Part shown: piece by piece, positions 18,290-26,779 of the stretch
Position numbering within the stretch: position 1 is the first letter of the stretch
Layout of the letters: every line of letters begins with the position of its first letter
NCBI GenBank assembly: GCA_036381615.1
Contig: DASVCL010000030.1
Coordinates: forward strand, 1 to 64,000
Direction of reading: 5' to 3'
Length of the DNA stretch: 64,000 nt
From: CALANV01 sp036381615
GTDB taxonomy: Bacteria; Pseudomonadota; Alphaproteobacteria; CACIAM-22H2
Program-made: the position numbers and the translations under genes
The notes under the pieces: generated by a model
The model's input: the letters and a program-made list of their open reading frames with translations, nothing else
What the model was told of the DNA's origin: nothing
The model's database searches: none

Positions 18290-19023
18290 GCGCGCTGATG
18301 ACGCCGGAGGAACTGGAGTGTCGGCTGCGCCGGATCGGCGCCGAGCGCTATCACGACCGCCACCCGTTCCATAAGCTGCTGCACGGGGGCAGGCTCAATC
18401 GCGGCCAGATTCAGGCCTGGGCCCTCAACCGCTATTATTATCAGAGCCGGATCCCTTTGAAGGACGCCGCCCTCATCGCGCGTGCCGAGGATCCGGCGCT
18501 GCGGCGCGTATGGCGGCAGCGTCTGGTCGACCATGACGGCGATGCGCCGGGCGCAGGCGGAATCGCGCGCTGGCTCGCGCTTACGGACGACCTGGGGCTC
18601 GATCGCGACTACGTCGTGTCGACGCGCGGCGTCCTGCCGGCGACGCGCTTCGCGGTCGATGCCTATGTCCGTTTCGTGCGCGAGCGCAGCCTGATCGAGG
18701 CCGTTGCGTCCTCGCTCACGGAAATGTTCGCGCCGGCAATCATCTCCGAACGCGTGGCCGGCATGCTCGCGAATTACGATTTCATCAGCGAGAAGACGCT
18801 CGCCTATTTCGGCGCGCGGCTCACCCAGGCGCCGCGCGACGCCGACTTTGCGCTCGAGTACGTGAAGCGGGAGGCGCGGACGCCCGAGCAGCAGCAGGCG
18901 GTGCTCGCCGCACTCGAGTTCAAGTGCGACGTGCTGTGGGCGCAGCTCGACGCGCTCCATCATGCCTATGTCGAGCCCGGCAATATCCCGCCGGGCGCGT
19001 TCGTGCCCGATGGGCGGCCATGA
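18286..19023 (+). CDS. pqqC: Pyrroloquinoline-quinone synthase PqqC
   Basis: This 245-residue cofactor-less oxidase catalyses the final ring closure and eight-electron oxidation to PQQ. Recognisable PqqC features are YHDRHPFHKLLHGG near the N-terminus, WALNRYYYQSRIPLKDA, and TEMFAPAIISERV, a helical-bundle core of the TenA/heme-oxygenase-like fold. It overlaps both neighbours by four bases (ATGA), so translation of pqqB, pqqC and pqqD is coupled. Length matches the family norm. Confidence 0.96.
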   Translation: MSALMTPEELECRLRRIGAERYHDRHPFHKLLHGGRLNRGQIQAWALNRYYYQSRIPLKDAALIARAEDPALRRVWRQRLVDHDGDAPGAGGIARWLALTDDLGLDRDYVVSTRGVLPATRFAVDAYVRFVRERSLIEAVASSLTEMFAPAIISERVAGMLANYDFISEKTLAYFGARLTQAPRDADFALEYVKREARTPEQQQAVLAALEFKCDVLWAQLDALHHAYVEPGNIPPGAFVPDGRP

Positions 19024-19307
19024 GCGCGCCGGTCGAGATCGGGGAGACCAGCGTGCCGCGCCTGCCGCGGCACGTGAAGCTGCGTTTCGACGCGGCGCGC
19101 GGGGCCTGGGTCGTGCTCGCGCCCGAGCGTGTGCTCGTGCCCGACGAGATCGCGCTCGAGATCGTCAGGCGCTGCGACGGCGTCACGACGGTCGGGACCA
19201 TCGTCGACCAGCTTGCGGCGAAATACGGCGCCGCGCGCGACGAGGTGGCGCACGACGTCGTCGAGATGCTGCAGGACCTCGCGGACAAGGGAGTGATCGC
19301 GGCATGA
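19020..19307 (+). CDS. pqqD: PQQ biosynthesis peptide chaperone PqqD
   Basis: This 95-residue protein binds PqqA and presents it to PqqE. It has the RRE-type fold signature: PRLPRHVKLRFDAARG, WVVLAPERVLVPDEIA and a C-terminal helical half ending in DLADKGVIAA. Both ends overlap the neighbouring genes by four bases. In some genomes PqqD is fused to PqqC or PqqE; here it is separate. Confidence 0.95.
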   Translation: MSAPVEIGETSVPRLPRHVKLRFDAARGAWVVLAPERVLVPDEIALEIVRRCDGVTTVGTIVDQLAAKYGAARDEVAHDVVEMLQDLADKGVIAA

Positions 19308-20428
19308 GCGATCTTGCTCCGCCAATGGCGCTGCTCGCGGAGCTGACGCATCGCTGCCCGCTCCAGTGTCCGTACTGCTCCAACCCCCTGAACCTGGAAC
19401 GCGCGGCGGGGGAACTCGACACGGCCGCCTGGATGCGCGTGCTCGACGAGGCCGCGGCGCTGGGCGTGCTCCAGGTGCATTTCTCAGGCGGCGAGCCGAC
19501 CGTGCGCCGCGACCTGGAGGCGCTGGTCGCGCACGCGGCGGGCCTGGGCCTCTATACGAATCTGATCACGGCAGGCGTCCTCCTGGACGAGCCGCGCGTG
19601 ACCGCGCTCGCGGCAGCCGGGCTCGATCATGTTCAGCTCAGCGTGCAGGATCACGCGGCGCCGGGCGCCGACCGGATCGCCGGTTTTCGCGGCAGTCATG
19701 CCAGGAAGCTCGCCGCCGCCCGGCTCGTGCGCGCGGCCGGGTTGCCTCTGACCGTTAACGCGGTCGTGCACCGGCAGAACCTCGATCACCTCGAGGCCAT
19801 CATCGATCTGGCGGTTGCGCTCGGGGCCAGCCGGCTCGAGGTCGCACACGTACAATATTACGGCTGGGCACTCAGGAACCGCGCTGCGCTGATGCCGACG
19901 CGGGCGCAACTCGAGCGCGCGACCGCGGCGGTGACGGCTGCGCGCGTGCGGCTCAAGGGCGTGCTGGTGATCGACTACGTGGTTCCGGACTACTACGCCA
20001 GGCGACCCAAGGCGTGCATGGGCGGCTGGGGGCGGCGGTTCCTCAACGTCAATCCGGTGGGCCGGGTGCTGCCGTGCCATGCTGCCGAAACCATTTCCGG
20101 CCTGACGTTCGAGTCCGTGACCGAACGATCGCTTGCCGAGATCTGGGCCGATTCCGACGCGTTCCGCCGCTTCCGTGGCACCGAATGGATGCCCGAGCCG
20201 TGCCGGTCCTGCGACCGGCGCGAGATCGACTGGGGCGGCTGCCGCTGCCAGGCCTTCGCCCTGACGGGCAGGGCCACGGCGACCGATCCCGCCTGCGCGC
20301 TTTCGCCGGACCATGCCGCGATGCTCACGGTCGCGGCGGCCGAGAGCGCGGGCGACGCGCCGCCGTTCGCCTATCGTCGCTTCGGGGGCGCCGAGACCGA
20401 GCCAGAAGCGCCGGCGCACGCCTTCTGA
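19304..20428 (+). CDS. pqqE: PqqA peptide cyclase PqqE (radical SAM)
   Basis: This 374-residue radical-SAM enzyme forms the carbon-carbon bond between Glu and Tyr of PqqA. The SAM cluster motif is C18-x3-C22-x2-C25 (CPLQCPYC), followed by FSGGEPTVRRD. The C-terminal SPASM domain contains CMGGWG, LPCHAA, and CRSCDRREIDWGGCRCQ, which bind auxiliary iron-sulfur clusters. It is the last gene of the operon. No pqqF/G-type protease gene is present in the window, so precursor cleavage must rely on a gene elsewhere. Confidence 0.96.
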   Translation: MSDLAPPMALLAELTHRCPLQCPYCSNPLNLERAAGELDTAAWMRVLDEAAALGVLQVHFSGGEPTVRRDLEALVAHAAGLGLYTNLITAGVLLDEPRVTALAAAGLDHVQLSVQDHAAPGADRIAGFRGSHARKLAAARLVRAAGLPLTVNAVVHRQNLDHLEAIIDLAVALGASRLEVAHVQYYGWALRNRAALMPTRAQLERATAAVTAARVRLKGVLVIDYVVPDYYARRPKACMGGWGRRFLNVNPVGRVLPCHAAETISGLTFESVTERSLAEIWADSDAFRRFRGTEWMPEPCRSCDRREIDWGGCRCQAFALTGRATATDPACALSPDHAAMLTVAAAESAGDAPPFAYRRFGGAETEPEAPAHAF

Positions 20429-20506
20429 ACGGGCACGTGATCGCGCACACCACTGCGGCGGCTACCCGCCCGCGTCGTCGAGCGTCCGGAGGATTCTCGC
20501 GATCGA

Positions 20507-21271
20507 TCAGCGGATCGCGACCAGGAACAGGCGCCGAAACGGGAACAGCGTCATCCCGTCGATGCGGCGGGGATAGGCCTGCCGCAGTCGCGCCGCGTAC
20601 GCGGCCAGGAACGCGGCATGCATGTCGGCCGGCATCGCATCGAGGAACGGCCGCACTGCGGTTCCCTTGGTCCACTCGAGCACGGCGTTTTCGCCCTGCA
20701 GCACGTGCAGATATTCGACCTCCCACAGGTCGACATGCGTCGCGTGCGCGGCGAGCAGGTCGTAATAGACCTCGGGCCGCTGGACCGGCGACGGCCTCAG
20801 GAGGGCCTCGACCCGCGCGCGCCAGGGGCCTTCGCGGGCGGTTTCGTAGAGAAGCGTATGCGACGGCGCCTCGAAGTTGCGCGGCATCTGCACGGCCAGG
20901 ACGCCGCCGCGCGCGAGCTGCTGCACCAGTCGCGGGAAGATCGTCGCATGATCGTCGACCCAGTGCAGCGCCGCGTTGGAGAAGATCAGGTCGGCCGGTT
21001 CGTTCGCCGTCCAGCGCGCGATATCGCCCTCGATCCACTCGATCCCGGCGATCGCCCGCGCCTTGTCGAGCATCGCGGGGGAGCTGTCGAGTCCGCGCAC
21101 GACGGCCGATGGCCAGCGGTCGCGCAGGAGCTTGGTGACATTGCCGGGGCCGCAGCCGAGATCCCAGACGGTCTTGTACGGCGCGTCGGGAACCCGCGCG
21201 AGGAGGTCGAGCGCCGGCCGCAGCCGGTGATCGGCGAACTTCAGGTACTGGCTCGGATCCCAGGTGGTCAT
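20507..21271 (-). CDS. tam: Trans-aconitate 2-methyltransferase
   Basis: This 254-residue cytosolic SAM-dependent enzyme methylates trans-aconitate, an inhibitor that forms spontaneously from cis-aconitate. The N-terminus WDPSQYLKFADHRLRPA is characteristic of Tam, the SAM-binding motif is VWDLGCGPGN, and FSNAALHWVDDH and the YPRRIDGMTLFPFRRLF-like C-terminus match the family. Length is close to that of E. coli Tam. It is transcribed divergently from the isocitrate lyase/PEP mutase-family gene; a shared role around citric-acid-cycle carboxylic acids is possible but not shown. Confidence 0.9.
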   Translation of the reverse strand: MTTWDPSQYLKFADHRLRPALDLLARVPDAPYKTVWDLGCGPGNVTKLLRDRWPSAVVRGLDSSPAMLDKARAIAGIEWIEGDIARWTANEPADLIFSNAALHWVDDHATIFPRLVQQLARGGVLAVQMPRNFEAPSHTLLYETAREGPWRARVEALLRPSPVQRPEVYYDLLAAHATHVDLWEVEYLHVLQGENAVLEWTKGTAVRPFLDAMPADMHAAFLAAYAARLRQAYPRRIDGMTLFPFRRLFLVAIR

Positions 21272-21276
21272 GGCGG

Positions 21277-21307
21277 TTGCTGCATCGAGGCGTCGCGCGA
21301 CTATAAT
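21277..21307 (+). promoter_or_regulatory. Candidate sigma-70 promoter
   Basis: In the 60-base gap before the isocitrate lyase/PEP mutase-family gene there is a perfect TATAAT (21302-21307) preceded by TTGCTG (21277-21282). The 19-base spacer is longer than the ideal 17, so the -35 assignment is tentative. The -10 match is notable in this GC-rich DNA. Confidence 0.45.
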
Positions 21308-21331
21308 CCGGCGCCCAACGAGAGAGGAATC

Positions 21332-22204
21332 ATGAATACGATACCGACCGCGCGTCCGACCTGGCGGGAACTGCTCGCTGCCAACAAGCCCCTGCTGCTG
21401 CCCGTCGCGCATGACGCGTTGTCGGCCCGGCTGATCGAGCGCGCCGGGTTTGCTGCGTATTCGATCGGCGGCTTTCCGCTGGTCGGGGCGCGGTACGCGC
21501 TGCCCGACATCGGACTGGTCGGCCTGGGCGAGATGAGCGAGGGCATGCGCGACATCATCGCCGCGTCCCGGCTGCCGGTCCTCGTCGATGCCGATGACGG
21601 CTACGGCGACGTCAAGAACGTCACGCGCACGATCCGGACCTACGAGGCGATGGGCGCCAGCGCCATCTTCATCGAGGACCAGCGTGCGCCGAAGCGCTGC
21701 GGTCACATGGCCGGAAAGGATGTGATCGATGCCGCGGTGATGGAGCAGAAGATCCGCGCCGCCGCCGCGGCGCGACGCTCGCGCGACACGTTCCTGGTCG
21801 CGCGTACCGACGCGCGCGCGGTCCACGGGCTGGACGAGGCGATGCGGCGGGCCGAGCGATATCTGAAAGCCGGCGCCGACGGCATCTTCATCGAGGCACC
21901 GGAGAGCATCGAGGAGCTGCGCAGGATCGGATCGGCGTTCCGTCACGTGCCGCAGATCGCCAATATGCTCGAGGGAGGGCGCACACCTCTCATCGCGCCG
22001 GCGGAGCTCCACGACATGGGCTTCGCGATGGTCGCCTATCCGACGTCGCTGATCTTCCGCGTCGTGTGCACGATCGAGAAGGCGTTGACCGACATGAAGG
22101 CGGGACGGCTGTCGCTCGCCGACGAAGGCGTCGGCTTCGATGCCTTCAAGACGATCGTCGGCTACGGCGAGTGGGCCGAGGTGGAGGATCGTCTCGGCCG
22201 GTGA
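21332..22204 (+). CDS. Isocitrate lyase/PEP mutase family protein
   Basis: This is a 290-residue enzyme of the isocitrate lyase/phosphoenolpyruvate mutase superfamily, which makes or breaks C-C or C-P bonds in 2-oxo acids. Visible motifs are IGGFPLVGARYALPDIG, LVDADDGYGD (metal-binding acidic residues), FIEDQRAPKRCGHMAGK (the KRCGH loop) and VARTDARAV. The start has an AGAGAGG site. Members include oxaloacetate decarboxylases, methylisocitrate lyases and carboxyvinyl-phosphonate mutases; this protein cannot be placed more exactly. Its last 43 bases overlap the end of the convergent histidine kinase gene. Confidence 0.85.
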   Translation: MNTIPTARPTWRELLAANKPLLLPVAHDALSARLIERAGFAAYSIGGFPLVGARYALPDIGLVGLGEMSEGMRDIIAASRLPVLVDADDGYGDVKNVTRTIRTYEAMGASAIFIEDQRAPKRCGHMAGKDVIDAAVMEQKIRAAAAARRSRDTFLVARTDARAVHGLDEAMRRAERYLKAGADGIFIEAPESIEELRRIGSAFRHVPQIANMLEGGRTPLIAPAELHDMGFAMVAYPTSLIFRVVCTIEKALTDMKAGRLSLADEGVGFDAFKTIVGYGEWAEVEDRLGR

Positions 22205-23610
22205 TGTCCGGGCGCCGTCGCGGCGCCCGGCAGCTCCATCCGAAACACCGTGCCCTTGTCGGACGTCGCGGCGAGCGACAGTTCGCCGCCATGCGCGCGG
22301 ACGAGTTCGCGCGCGATGGCAAGGCCGAGGCCGGTGCCGCCCGCCCGTGCCGAGCCGGCGAAGGGCTGGAACAGTTTCTCGTGCGCCTTGGCCGGAATGC
22401 CCGGCCCGTCGTCGGCGACCTCGATCACCAGCGTGCCGTCCGGCGCGGCGGCGGCGATGATGCGGACCTGATGCGCACCGGCCTCGAGCGCGTTGCGCCC
22501 CAGGTTCACGAATACGCGGAAGAGCTGGTCGCGGTCGGCGAACGCGAGCAACCCGTCGGCGATCTCGTTGCGCCAGGCGCCGTCGCTCTTGGTCAGCACG
22601 GCGACGACATGGCCGACCTCGTCGACGAGCCCCTTCAGCGCGAAGCGTTCGCGTCGGGGCGGCGGCAGATCATCGCGCGCATAAGCCAGCGTCTGCTCGC
22701 AGAGCGTCACGGCGCGGTCGATCGCGCCGAGAAGGGTGGGGGCGACGCGTGTCACCTTCGGGTCGGTGGAGTCGGCCAGCCGGTCCGACAGCAGTCGCGC
22801 CGTCGACAGGATGTTGCGCAGGTCGTGATTGATCTTCGTGACGGCGCTGCCCAGCGCGGCGAGGCGCGTCTTCTGCCGCAGTGCGGTGCGGACCGCCGCT
22901 TCCATGTCCGCGAGTTCGCGCTGGACGAGCCCGATTTCATCGCGCCGGCCGCTCGTCGCGATGACGCTGCGCGGATCCTCGGGTGCCTCTTTGAAGGCCA
23001 TCATGTTGTCGGTGATTCGCCGCAGCGGCCGCACCATCATCCATTGCAGGGACAGATAGACGAGCGCCGCGGTCACGAACGAGATGATCAGCGACACGGC
23101 GAGGATGCGCCACGAAAAGTCGATCATGGCCGCGCGCATCGGCGCCTCGCGCATCAGGACTTCCACCGTGACATCGTCGACGGGCATCGACGGGCCAAGC
23201 ACGCGAAGCACCCGGTCGCCGCGCTCGCTGAGTGTCATGAATGCATCCGCGATCAGGCCGACGACGGTCGCCGCGCGCAGATCGTAGGCCGCATCGGCCC
23301 TGGGGGGCATGTCGCCGGCGAGGGAGCGCCGGCCCTCGCGCGGCTTGTTGATGATGATGGCGAGCGCGCCGGCGCGGTCGAGGAGCTGGCGCTCCAGCTC
23401 CTTGCTGACCATGTTGTCCGGCGTCGCCTCCAGCGCCAGCGCGGCCAGCTGCGCCGCCTCGATCCGGTTCTCGAGGTAGTCGCGGCGGAAGCGGGCGATC
23501 GATGGCGCGTAGATCAGCACCTCGCTCAGCATCACGAAGGCGATGGTGAGTACGAGGAGCCGCGCCGACAGGCCGTAGAGGCCGCGCGGTCGATGGAGAT
23601 GCGGCACCAT
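22162..23610 (-). CDS. Sensor histidine kinase
   Basis: This 482-residue inner-membrane kinase has two membrane segments (about residues 15-37 and 165-190) bracketing a periplasmic sensor of about 125 residues, then a HAMP linker, a dimerisation domain with His262 in the H box (KINHDLRNILS) and a catalytic domain with N box (NLGRNALEAG), G1 (VADDGPGIP) and G2 (GTGLGLAIA) motifs. The H box has the NHDLRN form. No response regulator is adjacent, so it is an orphan in this window. The start at 23610 gives a short basic N-terminus before the first membrane segment. Confidence 0.88.
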   Translation of the reverse strand: MVPHLHRPRGLYGLSARLLVLTIAFVMLSEVLIYAPSIARFRRDYLENRIEAAQLAALALEATPDNMVSKELERQLLDRAGALAIIINKPREGRRSLAGDMPPRADAAYDLRAATVVGLIADAFMTLSERGDRVLRVLGPSMPVDDVTVEVLMREAPMRAAMIDFSWRILAVSLIISFVTAALVYLSLQWMMVRPLRRITDNMMAFKEAPEDPRSVIATSGRRDEIGLVQRELADMEAAVRTALRQKTRLAALGSAVTKINHDLRNILSTARLLSDRLADSTDPKVTRVAPTLLGAIDRAVTLCEQTLAYARDDLPPPRRERFALKGLVDEVGHVVAVLTKSDGAWRNEIADGLLAFADRDQLFRVFVNLGRNALEAGAHQVRIIAAAAPDGTLVIEVADDGPGIPAKAHEKLFQPFAGSARAGGTGLGLAIARELVRAHGGELSLAATSDKGTVFRMELPGAATAPGHHRPRRSSTSAHSP

Positions 23611-23740
23611 GTCGGCGCGATTATACCAAGCCCGTCCCGTGGTGGGGCAGGACCGGTGTCGGCTGGTCGTTTGACGGCTGCGGGGTCTGTCCGTATTTTC
23701 GCGGCCCGGTTCGAACCGATTCGTCAGGGGGACTGTCCAG

Positions 23741-24325
23741 ATGCGGCTGATGACTGTGGGAATGACGGCGGGCGCGATCGTCATGGCGGCCGGGACGGCG
23801 CAGGCGCATACGCTCGGCGTTCCCGGCAACGGTCTCGCTGCGGGCTTCGCGCATCCTTTCGGCGGCCTCGATCACGTCCTGGCCATGGTGGCGGTCGGCC
23901 TGTGGGCGGTTCAGCTCGGCGGCCGCGCCGTGTGGCAGGTGCCGGCAACTTTCGTCGCCGTGATGGCCGCCGGTGCCCTGGCCGGAATGTCGGGGTTGGC
24001 GCCTCCAAGTGCGGAGGTCGGCATCGCCGCGTCCCTGCTGGTCCTCGGTGCGCTGATTGCGGCCGCCGCCCGGCTGCCCGCCACGCTCGGCGCGGCGCTG
24101 GTCGCGATCTTCGCGCTGTTCCACGGTCACGCGCACGGGTTGGAGATGCCGGCGACGGCCGCAGCCGGCCTCTACGGCCTCGGCTTTGCGCTGGCGACGG
24201 CTGGCCTTCATGGCATCGGCATCGGACTCGGCCTGTGTTTGCGCGGAACCGCCGCGCAATGGACGGTCCGCGTCGGCGGCGCCGGAATCGCCGCGGCGGG
24301 GCTGGCGATGCTGGTCGTCGTCTGA
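23741..24325 (+). CDS. HupE/UreJ family protein
   Basis: This 194-residue inner-membrane protein has a signal-like N-terminus (MTAGAIVMAAGTAQAH) and about five further hydrophobic segments. The family signatures HPFGGLDHVLAM and LFHGHAHG provide conserved metal-binding histidines. HupE and UreJ proteins are thought to be secondary transporters of nickel or cobalt. No hydrogenase or urease gene is present in the window; the adjacent znuA and zur genes suggest a general transition-metal neighbourhood. Confidence 0.88.
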   Translation: MRLMTVGMTAGAIVMAAGTAQAHTLGVPGNGLAAGFAHPFGGLDHVLAMVAVGLWAVQLGGRAVWQVPATFVAVMAAGALAGMSGLAPPSAEVGIAASLLVLGALIAAAARLPATLGAALVAIFALFHGHAHGLEMPATAAAGLYGLGFALATAGLHGIGIGLGLCLRGTAAQWTVRVGGAGIAAAGLAMLVVV

Positions 24326-24388
24326 GGGCAGGGTCGAGGCGCGATCGGGCAGGGTAGTCGATCTCGCGGCAGAAGTGCCGCGGGCGCG

Positions 24389-25357
24389 TTACCCGGCAAG
24401 ACAGCCCGTCAGGCTGCGGCCCAGGCTTCGCATCATGGCGAAGTAGGCATCCGGCCCCGGCAGCGCCGCCGCACCGAGCGGATCGAGCACGCCGGTGCGC
24501 GCCTGTGTCCGCTCGATGACCGTCTGCACCAGCGCCGGAGCGAATTGGGGCTCGCTGAACACGCAGACGGCCCCGAGGCGGCTGATCTTGCTGCGCAGTT
24601 GCTGCAGTCGTCGCGCCCCGGGTTGGCGCTCGGCGCTGACGGTGATCGATCCGACCGCATTCAGGCCATAGCGCCGTTCGAAATACTGGTAGGCGTCGTG
24701 AAAGACGACGAATGGCCTCGCACGCACGGGCGCCAGCGCGGCCTGCAGCTCGCCGTCGAGCGCGTCGAGGCGCGCAATGACGTCCTCGGCGTTCGCCCGA
24801 TAGCGGGCTGCATTGCCGGGATCGACTTCGCCCAGAACGGCGGCCGCGGTGCGGGCGATGGCCTTGGCGTTCTCAGGGTCGAGGAACAGATGGCCGTCGA
24901 TCTCCTCCCCGGGCTCCGGGGAATCATGTCCGCCGTGCGGATGGTCGTCGCTGCCGTCGCGGTCGTGATCGTGCGTCTCCCACGCCCCGCCTCTGCGGAC
25001 CGGGAGGACGCGGACGCCGGGCGCGCGCGCGAGTTCGACGACGCGGGCCCGGTCCGAGAGCGCGGCAAGCGGCTTCTCGAGAAAACTTTCGTAGATCGGG
25101 CCGATCCAGAACACGACGCGTGCTTCGCTCAGGGCCCGCGCCTCAGAGGGACGCAGCACATAGGTATGCGGCGATCCGGCGCCGCGCACGACCAGGTCCG
25201 GCGCGCCGATGCCGGCCATGACGCCCGCGACGAGCGCGTGGACGGGCATGATGCTCGCGACCACCCGCGGCGCGGCGCGCAGCGTGCCGGACATGCCGAA
25301 CAGCAAGGCCGCCGCCGCGATTGCCGCGACGGCGAAGCGGGAATGGAGCCGGATCAT
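24389..25357 (-). CDS. znuA: Zinc ABC transporter substrate-binding protein ZnuA
   Basis: This 322-residue periplasmic protein captures zinc for the ZnuBC importer. A signal peptide (hydrophobic IAAAALLFGMSGTLRA) is followed by SIMPVHALVAGVM and the zinc-ligand region SPHTYVLRPSEA. A His/Asp-rich loop (THDHDRDGSDDHPHGGHD, near residue 130-148) is the classical ZnuA zinc-harvesting loop, and VVFHDAYQYFERRYG and FSEPQF are further conserved blocks. It is divergent from zur-znuC-znuB across an 80-base region with two Zur-box-like repeats. Confidence 0.94.
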   Translation of the reverse strand: MIRLHSRFAVAAIAAAALLFGMSGTLRAAPRVVASIMPVHALVAGVMAGIGAPDLVVRGAGSPHTYVLRPSEARALSEARVVFWIGPIYESFLEKPLAALSDRARVVELARAPGVRVLPVRRGGAWETHDHDRDGSDDHPHGGHDSPEPGEEIDGHLFLDPENAKAIARTAAAVLGEVDPGNAARYRANAEDVIARLDALDGELQAALAPVRARPFVVFHDAYQYFERRYGLNAVGSITVSAERQPGARRLQQLRSKISRLGAVCVFSEPQFAPALVQTVIERTQARTGVLDPLGAAALPGPDAYFAMMRSLGRSLTGCLAG

Positions 25358-25380
25358 GGTAGCGCTCGCGCGTGCCGAAT

Positions 25381-25406
25381 GTTATAGTATAATGTTATAG
25401 TATAAC
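25381..25406. promoter_or_regulatory. Tandem Zur-box operator
   Basis: Two adjacent 13-base copies, GTTATAGTATAAT (25381-25393) and GTTATAGTATAAC (25394-25406), each form a palindrome of the GTTATA-N-TATAAC type, extended by an ATG/CGT flank. This matches the AT-rich Zur consensus of alphaproteobacteria. It stands midway between the divergent znuA (start 25357) and zur (start 25438), so one duplicated operator can control both transcripts. Zur with bound zinc would be expected to repress both. Confidence 0.85.
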
Positions 25407-25437
25407 GTTTAGCGGATCATACAGCCTCCAGGCAACC

Positions 25438-25965
25438 ATGGCTGCGTCCGGCAAGCGCCCTCGCGATCCATTTCCCCGCCGCGGGCACGACCATGCGCGT
25501 TGTGTCGCCGGCGCGCTCACCGCCGCCGCCGCCGTCTGCGCGCGACGGGGCGAGCAGCTCACGCCGCTGCGCCGGCGTGTGCTCGAGCTCGTATGGTCCA
25601 GCCATCAGCCGATCGGGGCCTACGCGATCCTCGACAAGCTCCGCGCCGACGGCCGCTCGGCGGCGCCGCCGACCGTCTACCGGGCGCTCGAATTTCTGCT
25701 GGCGCATGGGCTGATCCATCGCATCGAGTCGCTGAACGCCTTCGTCGGCTGCGCGCAGCCGGGCCCCGATCATCTCGTCCAGTTCCTGATCTGCACCAAA
25801 TGCGGCACCGCGGCCGAGGTCGAGGACCGGCGCGTGACCGAGGCGATCGGGCGCAGCGCAGCCGAACGCGGCTTCGCGCTTGCCGGCAGGGTCATCGAGC
25901 TGTCCGGCCTGTGCATCAACTGTCGCGACGACAGGCCACGCGCCGGCGCGCGCTCGGTCGTCTGA
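25438..25965 (+). CDS. zur: Zinc uptake regulator Zur (Fur family)
   Basis: This 175-residue repressor senses zinc and controls the znu genes. It has a winged-helix domain (LTPLRRRVLELVW, PPTVYRALEFLLAHGLIHRIE) and a dimerisation domain with two CxxC pairs (Cys119/Cys122 and Cys159/Cys162) that form the structural zinc site. A CAQPGPDHLVQFLIC segment carries a regulatory His. The stop is one base upstream of the znuC start, so the regulator is co-transcribed with the transporter. The start ATG at 25438 gives a His-containing N-terminal extension typical of alphaproteobacterial Zur. Confidence 0.94.
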   Translation: MAASGKRPRDPFPRRGHDHARCVAGALTAAAAVCARRGEQLTPLRRRVLELVWSSHQPIGAYAILDKLRADGRSAAPPTVYRALEFLLAHGLIHRIESLNAFVGCAQPGPDHLVQFLICTKCGTAAEVEDRRVTEAIGRSAAERGFALAGRVIELSGLCINCRDDRPRAGARSVV

Positions 25966-25966
25966 C

Positions 25967-26779
25967 ATGTCCGGGAAGTCTCCGATCCTGCGCGCGCGCG
26001 GCATCACAAAGCGCTTCGGCCCGCGCACGGTGCTGGCCGGGATCGACGTGTCGATCGCGCCGGGCGAGATCGTCAGCCTGATCGGCCCCAATGGGGCGGG
26101 GAAGACGACGCTGCTGCGAATCCTTCTTGGCCTCGTCGAGGCCGACGGCGGCACGGTGGAGCGCCGGCCGGACTTGCGCATCGGCTACATGCCGCAGCAC
26201 GTCGCGATCGATCCGTTGCTGCCGCTGACCGTGCGTCGCTTCGTCGAGCTGGCCCGGCCCGATGCCGGCGCGCGCGTGCCCGCCGTGCTCGAGGAGGTCA
26301 AGGCCGGTCATATCATCGACTCGCCCGTCCAGGCGATCTCGGGCGGTGAAATGCGCCGTGTCCTGCTGGCGCGCGCGCTGCTGCGCGATCCGGACCTGCT
26401 CGTGCTTGACGAACCGGTGCAGGGCGTCGATGTCGTCGGGCAGGGCGATCTGTTCCGGCTGATCGTCGCGATCCGCGACCGGCGCGGCTGCGGCGTGCTC
26501 ATGGTCAGCCATGATCTCCATCTGGTCATGGCGGCGACCGACACCGTGCTCTGCATCAACACGCATCTCTGCTGCACGGGCCGGCCCGAGGCCGTCAGCC
26601 GGCACCCGGAATATCAGGCGCTGTTCGGGCCCCAGGCTGCCGAAGCGTTCGGCCTCTATGCGCATCATCACGACCATGTGCACGACGTCCAGGGCCGCGT
26701 CGTGCAACTTCACGGCACCGCCGGGCATGAGGACGGGGGTCCGGACGCATCAAACATGCCGGGGGATCGCCATGGATGA
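25967..26779 (+). CDS. znuC: Zinc ABC transporter ATPase ZnuC
   Basis: This 270-residue ATPase powers zinc import. Walker A is GPNGAGKTT, the signature SGGEMRRVLLAR is typical of ZnuC, Walker B is LLVLDEPVQGVD, and SHDLHLVMAATD is the H-switch region. The C-terminus is His-rich (YAHHHDHVHDVQG), a common feature of ZnuC proteins. The start follows the zur stop by one base and the end overlaps znuB by eight bases. Confidence 0.94.
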   Translation: MSGKSPILRARGITKRFGPRTVLAGIDVSIAPGEIVSLIGPNGAGKTTLLRILLGLVEADGGTVERRPDLRIGYMPQHVAIDPLLPLTVRRFVELARPDAGARVPAVLEEVKAGHIIDSPVQAISGGEMRRVLLARALLRDPDLLVLDEPVQGVDVVGQGDLFRLIVAIRDRRGCGVLMVSHDLHLVMAATDTVLCINTHLCCTGRPEAVSRHPEYQALFGPQAAEAFGLYAHHHDHVHDVQGRVVQLHGTAGHEDGGPDASNMPGDRHG

